The notes under the pieces were generated by a model, which was not told where the DNA came from, ran no database searches, and saw only the letters and a program-made list of their open reading frames with translations. Below, one piece after another: positions 55,551 through 64,000 of a stretch of DNA of 64,000 nt. Both the position numbers and the translations under genes were made by a program. This DNA comes from Sinohyriopsis cumingii (lineage: Eukaryota > Mollusca > Bivalvia > Unionida > Unionidae): contig CM068830.1 of assembly GCA_028554795.2 (NCBI GenBank), forward strand, positions 46,452,227 through 46,516,226. Direction: 5' to 3'. Positions within the stretch are counted from its first letter, which is position 1. Each line of letters starts with the position of its first letter.

Positions 55551-55794
55551 GTTTCTTTTTTTTAAACTTCATATTAACCCGGTTAATGGTGACATCTCCC
55601 AAGCCGGGCACCGCAGATACAACGGCCGTTCCAATCTTGCACACAATTCACAGTTGTTCTTGGGATCGCAGAGGCAGCTTGAGTGACCTCATGATCCCAG
55701 TTTTTAGTTTGAGGGATAGTGAAGACTTCTCTCCTTCTCCTATTCCACGCCTGTGATGCTGGATCCTTACCTCCTGTTCTTAAGACTTACAAAA

Positions 55795-55985
55795 ATGGTA
55801 ATAATAGCTGCTTCGCTTGGCGCTCAGCATTAAGAGGTTAGTGTTAGGACTGGTCGGCCTGGTGTCAGGATTATATGACTGGGTTGGATATCATGCTACA
55901 GTTCTAGACATCACTATAAACTGCCATGCTAAATATATCGTAGCGATAAGACTGAAAAACTGTTAAACCTCCGTTAAAAAATCTA
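55795..55985 (+). mobile_element. Dispersed SINE-like repeat, copy C
   Basis: Contains CTCAGCATTAAGAGGTTAGT and GGCCTGGTGTCAGGATTATA. It sits inside the relic coiled-coil gene, so it inserted after the Polinton. Confidence 0.7.
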
Positions 55986-55986
55986 A

Positions 55987-55987
<1 letters not shown>

Positions 55988-56041
<54 letters not shown>

Positions 56042-56075
56042 CACACATGCATACACACACATACACACACACCTC
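55988..56075 (+). repeat. (CA)n microsatellite
   Basis: About 22 uninterrupted CA units then interrupted ones. Directly follows the SINE copy and was probably seeded by its CACACA tail. Confidence 0.95.
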
Positions 56076-56719
56076 TCGCTCTTGCCTCTGTCTCTCCAAT
56101 TCTTGGTTCCAGTTCTCGATTTGTGGGAAAACGGGTCTCTGCGCTGGTATGGGCTTTGGTGCTTGTCTCTGTGGAGATGTCCTCACCATCGGCTTGACTT
56201 CACAGCTCTGTCTTTGCATCAGGTGAAGCAGGATAATTACTTTCTTTTCCTTCTCCTCTTCTTTCTCTTTTTATCCTGCTCTTCTTTCATCCTTCACTTT
56301 CCTGGATTGCCTCCATGACCAGCTCATCAAGGAGGCGCCTGGCATACTCCAGGTGCATCTGAAGCTCCAACAATTTGCTGATTTTACTCACCTTGAATAT
56401 TAACGAGTGAACCCTAGGTAGGCAGACAGACAAGAGCTTCTCTTTATATTTGTCAAACACCAACGAGAAGAAAAACATCCCCCTGATAACAAAACTTGCA
56501 AGACCCATATCATAACCAAAAATCATAGAGAGAGAGCGGACCTAACAGAACCACTCACTTTTTAGCTACAATCACAAACTACAAACAAAAACACACTGAC
56601 TATTTGACAAGACAGGGAAAGAAAATGTTTATAGACGCACTTCTATTTTTCTGGGGGAAAAAACAAGGAAACGAAATGCTTATAGACACACAAAATAATA
56701 TGATTGACAATTGAACTAG

Positions 56720-56765
56720 TATCTCATTTCTAGAGTACTTGGGTAGCCCTGAAAAGGTTTGCTTT
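56720..56765 (-). terminator. Histone-type stem-loop in the relic, copy 2 (decayed)
   Basis: Minus strand: AAACCTTTTCAGGGCT, then ACCCAAGTACTCTAG. The 3' arm and ACCCA are kept but the 5' arm has changed, weakening the stem. Confidence 0.6.
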
Positions 56766-56774
56766 GTGGAAGGG

Positions 56775-57140
56775 GTGTATGGGCAATCTTTATAGGTTTA
56801 AGATTGCAACCCCGTCTGGCAGCAGACTTTCCCTCAGGATAGGGTCTGCTTCTTCGGAAAGAGAAAGAGAACTCTTTCGTTTGAACACGGCATTCGACAA
56901 ATCCTATGTCTGGTTCCGGCTGCTGCTGTTCTCTCTGCTCTCTTTGCTTCTGATGTCTGTACTTCTCCTTCCATTCTTCTTTCTCCTTTTTAATTTACTT
57001 TCTGAATGGCTCTTCTGTCAGGTCGTTGGTCACTTTCACCATTCTGACATTTATATCTCTTCAGGTCTGGGTATCAGACTTTGCCTGACAATATCTAAAT
57101 TCACGTAAGTTTCGATCAGTTTGGCTAGACTTGAACACAT
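56775..57140 (-). pseudogene. Relic of right-end gene 1 (coiled coil)
   Basis: Minus strand from ATG 57140 (ATGTGTTCAAGTCTAGCC): conserved leader, helical start and Ser/Arg tail (FSFSFRRSRP) match 46331-46675, with frame breaks. Its promoter leader survives at about 57141-57205 (GCGCTTGAACTATTTAAAGT). Confidence 0.7.
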
Positions 57141-57205
57141 CTTCACAGGATGATGAGTCAACAATCGATGGTAAGACTGGAGACTGCATCACTTTAAATA
57201 GTTCA

Positions 57206-57619
57206 AGCGCGTACGCGATACAAATCACGGTTGGTAGACATCGTGGTCAACGACAAAGTAAAAGTGACAGAGAGAATGAGACACCGCATTCGAGAAGCGT
57301 GTTTTTCTGGAGTACGTACGTATCCTAACGGCACAGTACCGTCTATAGCACTCTTGGTGACACCAACTATCTCTTTTTTCTTGCAACCTTTCACATTCGT
57401 GGTAGGTTTGAATCGAAGGGATGTCAACTTCCAAGTTACAGAAGGTAGAAAACAAGCAAAAACAGAGATATTTCAAAGAAAGAGTAGTGACTCCAAAAAG
57501 AAATTATATTATATGGGTACAAAACATTTATTCAGTTACATACACGAACTCTACAACCTGTGCGTTCGTCTAAGCATTATTCATTTAATACATGACAATT
57601 GAACATATAACAAACATAT
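57206..57619. other. Unassigned sequence within the relic
   Basis: A plus-strand frame (57231-57602, 123 aa) is open but unrecognised. It has no counterpart in the intact element. May be captured DNA. Confidence 0.35.
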
Positions 57620-57912
57620 TTACAAGTTACGTACATAGTCATCTGTATACCCCAATGCAAAGTACTTTTCACATTTCTCTTTACTCAACACGTTTAATTT
57701 TATAATTCCTAAATCCTATTTACACCATGATCTCTCCATACTTCAGAGTCTTTATACAAATCATATGCATCATTCCTATATTCCTCACGTTTATCCGTGT
57801 AAAGTCTGTACATATTTCCTTTCCATGTACTGCTTTAGCCACATGTAAAGCCATAAACTTCGGTGTCTTTTCTCTTCCACCTTTCAACTGAAAACCCTTT
57901 AGATTCACTCAT
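57620..57912 (-). pseudogene. Decayed small gene of the relic, unknown
   Basis: Minus strand from ATG 57912: coding-like sequence with one internal stop and one frameshift (segments MSESKGFSVERWKRK, RNDAYDLYKDSEVW, KCEKYFALGYTDDYVRNL) ending at 57620. No family recognised and absent from the intact element, so it may be an accessory gene of this lineage. Confidence 0.4.
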
Positions 57913-58184
57913 CTTCACAAACGGTACTGTTAAACTCTAACACAATTACTGAATTAACCTCAAATTCTAATTTCTACTTCCTCGTCTTCATAAAACAAAT
58001 ATTCAGCCTTATTCTGCTTCTACTTCATTACGCGCACGTTGAAGTAAATCTTCAAAGAGCATTATATATATAAGTGCAGGCTCCAAAAGAAAGTTCTAAC
58101 ATATATGAATCGAATATATTTTTTCATTTGATTTGATTTTCTCCTATGCAACTCTTGGTCAAGATCATCTTTATTCACTAGCTT

Positions 58185-60650
58185 GTAAAAACTGTTTTTT
58201 AGTTGCATGTTGAGGGTAGCAGAGGGAACATGCGTGAAATAAGCACCTGTTTAATTCGTACACGATCTTGGGGTTTTCTAAGTCCCTGCCATCCACCGAA
58301 TACGGTCCGATGGTCCTTTCGCCTCCTTCGCACCGGGCATGTTGAATCCATTTGTCTTCCTTGTTGCACAAGTAATGTAGCCAGTGTAGGGCTTTGACCG
58401 AGTTGATCGTTGATCGTTTGAGGGCTGATGACAGCCAGTGTGTTTTCGGACATGATTCGTTTGAGGTATAATAAGGAACACTCTTTGGCGATAGTGCAAG
58501 CTTCTTTCAAAGCATGGATCCTCCATGTTCCATGAATAATTCCTGAAAGTTTCCACAGCAACGCCGTCAAATGTCCACGTCGGAACGACATTACTTTAAC
58601 ATTTCTTCCTGAAAGTCGAAGGGGTCGAGGCGTGAGTGTGGTACCAGGCGCAGAAAGCTTTTCTTTCATCGGTACGCATATTGTCGGGGTCGTAGTAGTG
58701 AGCCTCAGACAAATGGGGTAGAACGGCGTGATTATTGGCTTCGGTATTGAAAAGTGCTGAAAATAGCTTTTGGCCATTTCTGTCATTCCAAACATTTAAG
58801 GCATTAGACTCAAAGGCATGACCAAATAACTCATCGAATCTTTAAACTGCATTGTCCCACTTGCATGGAAATGATTTTGGCTCCGTTCAAAGTCACTTTC
58901 GGACGTTCGGTACTTTGTTCCGTATAGTATCTGAGAAGAAACTGTCTATCGTAAGCCGGGAAATTGTGAGCCATTACTGTGGCATGCCGATAACGATCTC
59001 CGTAACGTTCGGTGTCCTCCTGACCCCACGTCTCGTCGATTGGGTCTAAGCTCCATCTGGCAAAATCTGCTAGCGTGTTAGGTCCCCGAAATAACATTTC
59101 ACGTTCTCCAGGAATCTTCAGCAGTGAGAGCAATGGCCAAATCTAGGCTCTTGGAACCACTTCTCGCACCGTCGGTGAGCCACGCAGAAATTAGGAATGT
59201 GAATGCCAGTCTCTTGCATGCATTCGAAATCGAAAAAGATTACATACCCTTTCTTCTTCTAGTCATCGTCTTCCTCTTGATGTTTGGAATGGTATTTTTG
59301 AATCATTCGTGTTCCAAGTCCACAATTTGGTGAAAAATGTGACAGTGTTTCTTTCCTCGACAAACGTGTGCCTTGGCACTATTGGTACGTATGCCTTGTC
59401 CAGAAGTAGTGCACAATCTCAAAGTTGACAAGAACTTCTCTGCTGTGAACCTTACGTCTTCAGATGTTGTTGGTAACAGGTAGGGGTGAAGAAAGTTCTC
59501 TGACAACCAGAGCAATGTATTCGTTCTTGTCCTTCTTCAAGACAGGGCTGAGAACCAAACATCCTTCACATTTCGATCCACATTGCTTGTGTTGCTCTCG
59601 ATTGTTACAGTCATAGTCATATTTCTCATAATAATAACCATATCCCAGGAATGCAGTGATACTGGTGATGGCATCAAACTGTTCATCGTGATGATATACG
59701 TGAATGTATTTTCCGTCTTTGAAATCTTTGCCTCGAAACAACAGAGGTTCGCGCATTTCTTGTGGGTGCATATTCATGATGTAACGTGGAGCCAAGACGT
59801 CTTACAGTTTTTGTATTTCAGGAATACCACAGGGTATGTCTCTGGATATCCCCTCCTGCTTTAACAGGAGTTCTGCTTCTCTTCGTTGTTTGGCTCGGTC
59901 CGAACGTTGAATAGTTTTCCACGCTCTTTTCCATTCTGCCGTGTCGTTCTTGTCGGCATACGTTCCTCCCACCACGATGGCACGGTCTAAACACATATGG
60001 TCTTGAGGGTTGTCAATTTGGACAAGGCTACGCTTGATGCTATGAAGGTCGTTCACCAATAACACTTTTCTGCGTTGTCCGGTCCCTTTGGGAGGAGACA
60101 CGTGGGTCATGAACAGTGTCGCTTTTCCATCGGTGATGTGAAACCTGTCGCTGGATTGTTGCACGTGTTGAATCTTGTCGATGACTTTGGGAGGTGTCAA
60201 TTCTGCTGAGCTGCTAAACTCGATTCAAGCAGGCGACTTCAGACTGTCATGATGAATGGAAAGTCTCAAGCGATCGTCTTCTTTGGCTTCACATTGCCGT
60301 TTCAGTGTGGTTAACAAAGAATATCACACCTCGGTGATTAACCCCTCTGCTTTCTCCAACGGATCATCGGACTTGAAATCTTTAAACCTCACCGTGTACG
60401 CGTAAGCCGTAGTTCTCAATTTTGCAGAGGAGCGCTTATCCATCTCTCTAATGTGGTAGTACTTTTTTGGTGATACTGGTGAATTTTGGTTGGGTGTAGA
60501 CTCTCTGGGTCTGGATTCGGGCTCATTCATATCATCTTCAAAATCGCTGGCGTGAATCTGAGCTAAGACTACAACTAGGGTGCGAGGTAATAAATTACGT
60601 TTCTGCTTCTTATTTTCTCCTTTCTCCCCGAAATGATGTGATCGTTTCAT
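58185..60650 (-). pseudogene. polB: Truncated relic PolB
   Basis: Starts at ATG 60650 (MKRSHHFGEK) and follows the intact PolB through the Exo motifs (AHNFPAYDRQFLLRYY, about 58985) to the EFNGC-like segment, here YELNRCLFHACS, then stops aligning at about 58185. The polymerase motifs A, B and C are missing. Many frameshifts. At the position of the intact copy's A9 run this copy is in frame. Confidence 0.85.
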
Positions 60651-60726
60651 CTTGACTGCAAAAGGTCAAATGACTATATTTGAAACGATACGGGTCCCTA
60701 CATCCATGTCAGACTAGTGTCTTTAC

Positions 60727-60735
60727 TATATAAAG
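60727..60735 (+). promoter_or_regulatory. Conserved TATA box of the relic zinc-knuckle gene
   Basis: TATATAAAG, about 60 nt before ATG 60789, in the same relation as in the intact element. Confidence 0.6.
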
Positions 60736-60788
60736 GGCCAGTGTCTTCCCATCCCAGTTTTCATTTCGCTCTCAAATTGACCAGAACG

Positions 60789-61076
60789 ATGGAAGAGCCC
60801 ACACAGATCGAACTTATGATCAAAGCTTTGTTAGGTGTCATACGAAAGTTTTCTTTCCAGACAAGCCGATGGACTACTCCCCCTCCTTTCGAGATAAAAA
60901 TCAAGATACTTGCTATATCTGTAAGAAAAGGCATTGGGCTACGAAATGTCCATACCGTCAAGAACGCTACACAGATGTCAGAAGAGACAAAAGTCAAGAT
61001 ACTTGTTATCATTGTCAAGAGAAATGACATTGGTCTTCAGTCTGCCCTAAAAATACAAGTCAGGAACGGGAAGTAA
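60789..61076 (+). pseudogene. Relic zinc-knuckle gene
   Basis: Opens MEEPTQIELMIKALLGVIRK like the intact gene. Both CCHC knuckles are recognisable only by changing frame, and the second has lost its Gly to a stop. The Ser/Glu repeats and basic tail are gone. Confidence 0.8.
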
Positions 61077-61079
61077 TTA

Positions 61080-61500
61080 TCTTTAACTGCATTAAACCTT
61101 TGCCACGACCAAGGCCTACTTCTGGACTTGCTCCTATCGATGTAGATTTGGTAGAAATCAATAGGGCTGGTGTCTCAGGTCTACTGACAGGGTTGGGTTG
61201 TTTGGCTTGGGAAGGTCTTGTTCTCCTGGGTCGTATTAAAGTCTGATACACATGTTTCAGACTCCTTAACTCTGCCGAAATGTCTAAGAGTACTGTCACC
61301 GTTTGACTTTCACTGTCCTCCTTCTCTCCTAGACCTTGTTTATTCTCTGCTGCTGCTGCTACTTCTTCCTGTCGTTTCCTTATTCTTGCATCCTCTTCTC
61401 GCTATTGCTGTTGCTGTTAAAGGAGAAAAGCTTGTTCTGTTTCCTTCTGCTGTTGTACAGATTTCTCCAATTCTTTTGTCAGTCTCTGTGATGTTTTACC
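61080..61500 (-). pseudogene. Relic Gln-rich coiled-coil gene
   Basis: Minus strand: TVLLDISAELRSLKHVYQT and SPEVGLGRGKGLMQL match the intact gene at 29086-29664. The Gln-rich region has stops. Confidence 0.8.
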
Positions 61501-62587
61501 CCAACCCCTTGTATTATACATGTATTTATAAGTCTGTAAGTGGAGCCAGGTAAGCTTTGTTTTTCCAAGTGCCTAAGTTGGCTAATCCTCTTACGTAACC
61601 CAGTCTTTGTTTGAGCTCTTGAGTGGAAATCTGGCGGGAATCTTTGTACATGGGAACACGTGACGTAGACAACTTCAAAGAGCCGGAAGCCGACAATGGT
61701 AGGCTGGACAGTACATGGGGACACACAGACTGACATTTTTATGATTGACAGTTCGATCAAATGACCAGAGTCCGTCGCCATCCAATCGGGATGCGTTGTA
61801 GGTGGGACTTGATTCGAGAAATTGACATAAGACTTGTACAAGCCTGAAATTCGTCAGTTGGTGTTTAAGAGTCGCAGTGACACACACTCCGTTAGCCATT
61901 CGTAAAAATTGGCGGAATTTAGGAAATTCATGAAATAGCTTCGATCAGGTAAGTTTGATGTTACGTTGATTCTGCTTGATACGACTGCTGTTAATTGAAG
62001 AGAATTTGTCGTATGTATACATTTTACTTGTATTGAAGTATGAATAGTTAATTATGACCTTAATAGTTTGCATTTTTTTCATGACTTTAGCTAGTACTTT
62101 TGTTTACGATTGATTACGATGTTGATTCGTTGCCTCATTATTCATAATGTTACCATGTACACCTTATTTGTGAGGCGAAAATGTTCTCTTCTTTCGCTAG
62201 TAATATGTGTGCATATTATTTCGTGGATTATTACGTTTACGCCCTTTTGAAAGGACGATTTGTATTTGTGAAGAATTGTATTGCTCGCTAGCCGCTATAA
62301 GAATTAATATTGTAATTCTTTGCGTAGTTATATTTTGGTAGACAAGAAATTTGTTTACGTAATGATAGATTTTGCCATTGAGCAACGGATTGCCGTTTAT
62401 CACCATTTGAATGTGAATACTGTGGATTTGGTACGCTTGTGTAGGAAATATATATAAATATATATAAATATATAGATAGTCATATTACTAATCGTAGTAA
62501 TATTTTAGTACAATCATATTTGAAATATTTTGTATGTATATACTGATAGGGCTCAGTATGTAGATATTTGAATCCTTTGTGTGATTG
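61501..62587. other. Right edge of the relic and non-coding DNA
   Basis: CACGTGACGT at about 61657 recalls the CRE region of the intact element. The 61526-61726 minus-strand frame has no recognised match. An AT-rich tract of ATATATAAAT units is at about 62448-62476. Confidence 0.4.
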
Positions 62588-63322
62588 TGTTATGGCGCCA
62601 TTTTTGTAAGCGGCGGAAGTGTATGGGAATTTCGATGTGTGCGCATGCGCGACCCAAATGTCCCGCCTTAAACTGATGGTTCAGTTCAGTGACGTAGTGT
62701 GAGGGAAGATTTTTATAACCCTATGCTAATGCATTATACCTTTCAACAGGAAGCTTTCGGGGGACGAAAGAATTTCAGAGAATTTCGGGGGACGAGAGAA
62801 GTTCAGAGAATTTCGGGTGACGGTGAGAGATACCGAGTGAATTTCGGGTGACCTCAAGGGATATCGTCAAGGGTTCCGGATACTAGAAGAGGAACCGGAA
62901 GTCAAGATAACGGCAAGGAACAAGGATTATAGAAGAGGAAGCGGAAGTGGAGATCACGAAAGGAGAGAAAGACAAGGGAACGAAGAGATTTAGATGAGTA
63001 GCACTCAAGAAGGGAAAAATCTCCTCACACTGTGAACTCAAATGATGATCAAAGGGATCATTGGGTGAAAGAGAGACATTGATTACTTTAAATTCTTTTA
63101 AATTTCATTTATTAAATTGTTATTGTTTAAATTTCATCTTTGTATTTCTTTTAATTTAACTGCCGGCATTGCTGACTGGGGGCTCGTAGCCATAAATATA
63201 TTTAGTCAATAAATAATATAGTGTCCAGAATTAACCTTCTGAATAAGGACCAGGGGAACTTCTCATAATTCGTTAAAGTCTATAAGAAGAACCCCACCCC
63301 TAGACAACCACACACCCCCACA
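62588..63322 (+). repeat. Putative 5' LTR of an LTR retrotransposon
   Basis: 735 bp starting TGTTATGGCGCCATT and ending CACCCCCACA, i.e. TG...CA. Contains TATAACC at about 62714, internal repeats of GAATTTCGGGTGAC (about 62770-62860) and AATAAA at 63208-63213 about 110 nt before the end. The partner LTR lies beyond the window, so the ends are inferred. Confidence 0.6.
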
Positions 63323-63323
63323 G

Positions 63324-63342
63324 TGGGCGCTTCGTCCGGGAT
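63324..63342 (+). other. Putative primer-binding site
   Basis: TGGGCGCTTCGTCCGGGAT begins 1 nt after the LTR end. It is close to the tRNA-Pro primer-binding site of gammaretroviruses (one change and one inserted T), so a tRNA-Pro-like primer is suggested. Confidence 0.55.
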
Positions 63343-63646
63343 ATGAATTAGACATATATATTATTTTGGGACTTAAAGTTATTGGTAGAAGTATTAGTGA
63401 ACAGTGTGAGATATTTTCCATTCTTTGTATTTGAAATTTTGTGATTTTCTCATCTTGTATTTTTATTGTCATATGTGCAGGCTTTGTAGATCTTCCATTC
63501 ATAGCAGTACGTGTGAAGCAGATATCGAACAAATATCTTACCTGAACGAAACTAGTTGTTGTCGACAGGTAAGTATTTAAACTGGTATTACAAATATCTG
63601 TATATTGTTTGAATTTTGAGACAAGGTATCACTTTACATTAGTATA
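63343..63646 (+). other. Retrotransposon leader
   Basis: About 300 nt between primer-binding site and Gag ATG. A GACAGGTAAGT at about 63565 looks like a splice donor. Confidence 0.4.
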
Positions 63647-64000
63647 ATGGCTACCGAACGACAAATGATAAAGGAATACCGCGCCATGGGGTCGGAAGAT
63701 CTTGGATACGAGGGAGATCGCCTGGCAACCTTTATAGAAGAAAGGATCAAGGAATGGAAGGCCGAAAAAGCAGCGGAAAGAGAAGCCCAGAGAGAACTAG
63801 CCAAGATAGCAGCGGACCAAGAGTTAGCCAAGATAGCAGCGGACCGAGACGCCCAGAAAGAGCTGGAGCTAGCCAGACTCGCTCACACTCTGGAGATGGA
63901 AAAGGTCAGAGTTGAAGCTAGGACCAACGGACGGGACGACGCCAGTACAAGCTCTGGAACAACCGGCCGACCTTCCATCGACCACCGGATAGTCCAGATC
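63647..64000 (+). CDS. gag: LTR retrotransposon Gag, N-terminal part (runs off the window)
   Basis: An open frame of 118 codons from ATG 63647 with no stop before the window end. The N-terminus MATERQMIKEYRAMG, GDRLATFIEERIKEWKAEK is followed by an Ala/Glu/Lys coiled coil (LAKIAAD and similar repeats) and a Ser/Thr/Gly linker. This is the usual start of Gag in invertebrate Ty3/gypsy-type elements. The capsid and zinc-knuckle parts would lie further on. Intact as far as it goes. Assignment rests on the upstream LTR, primer-binding site and the coiled-coil style. Confidence 0.65.
   Translation, partial: MATERQMIKEYRAMGSEDLGYEGDRLATFIEERIKEWKAEKAAEREAQRELAKIAADQELAKIAADRDAQKELELARLAHTLEMEKVRVEARTNGRDDASTSSGTTGRPSIDHRIVQI

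Larger units (their letters stand above)
55583..56391 (-). pseudogene. Relic of right-end gene 2 (coiled coil, Cys/His end)
   Basis: The N-terminal part (KISKLLELQMHLEYARRLLD) and the C-terminal Cys/His end survive at the two edges. Between them lie a SINE (55795-55985) and a (CA)n tract. The start codon position reads GTG. Clear homolog of 47171-47479. Confidence 0.75.
54470..61800 (-). mobile_element. Inverted relic of a second, related Polinton
   Basis: Gene order is that of the first element read backwards: terminal-repeat-like sequence, two coiled-coil genes with stem-loops, then (after loss of the structural block) PolB, zinc-knuckle and Gln-rich genes. All are broken. Missing is everything between the middle of PolB and the right-end coiled-coil genes, about 12-13 kb in the intact copy, with about 1 kb of unrelated sequence in its place. 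The right boundary is uncertain; homology fades at about 61500-61800. Confidence 0.8.

Overview
The window is AT-rich animal DNA, most likely from a mollusc or a related marine invertebrate. This is an inference. The support is a gene-poor background with long microsatellites and tRNA-derived SINE-like repeats of a type I associate with molluscan genomes, LINE relics, a Gly-rich secreted protein with a poly-Asp tail like those in shell matrices, and a TATA-driven Polinton with BIR genes. Coding density outside the mobile elements is very low. Only one host-type gene is well supported: a minus-strand secreted Gly-rich protein at 6195-7247.

The centrepiece is a whole Polinton/Maverick (adintovirus-like) element at 28284-48656 (20,373 bp). 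It has terminal inverted repeats of about 330 bp and an exact 6-bp target duplication (TACAGG) on both sides. From left to right it carries: an outward-reading small gene; a Gln-rich coiled-coil gene; a zinc-knuckle gene (minus strand); protein-primed PolB; two BIR (IAP-like) genes flanking a Cys-rich gene; three tandem F-box-like paralogs; a broken pair of ORFs that ends in a tail anchor; packaging ATPase; a basic SPKK-rich core-like protein; two small structural-type proteins; a retroviral-type integrase with a chromodomain; a membrane protein; penton; a pVI/pX-like protein; double-jelly-roll major capsid protein; a Cys-motif protein; an adenain-type protease; and three charged coiled-coil genes.

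The most unusual observation is that the five genes nearest the two ends of the element all finish in a structure that looks like a replication-dependent histone mRNA 3' end. It is a 6-bp stem with a 4-base loop (GGCCCTTTTCAGGGCC or AGCCCTTTTCAGGGCT), in the plus-strand internal copies followed by ACCCA, and a purine-rich GAAAAGAAAT-type box 13-14 nt further on. The stem starts 24-29 nt after each stop codon. At several other gene ends there is an ordinary AATAAA. The last three genes also share a repeated promoter box, GGGGATGTTTTCCTTCACGT followed by CCGCGC. The element therefore seems to run two classes of mRNA ends, one of which may depend on SLBP/U7 and be tied to S phase.

As given, the element has 1-nt frame breaks, mostly in homopolymers (PolB, penton and several small genes), and in-frame TAG codons in the capsid gene and the last coiled-coil gene. 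It is either a recently dead copy or carries assembly errors. A second, older and inverted relic of a related Polinton lies at about 54470-61800. It keeps degraded PolB, zinc-knuckle, Gln-rich and two coiled-coil genes, with two minus-strand histone-like stem-loops, and has lost the roughly 12-13 kb structural block. A SINE and a (CA)n tract are inserted in it. At the right edge, a putative 735-bp 5' LTR (62588-63322), a primer-binding site related to the tRNA-Pro type and the start of a Gag ORF mark an LTR retrotransposon that runs out of the window.
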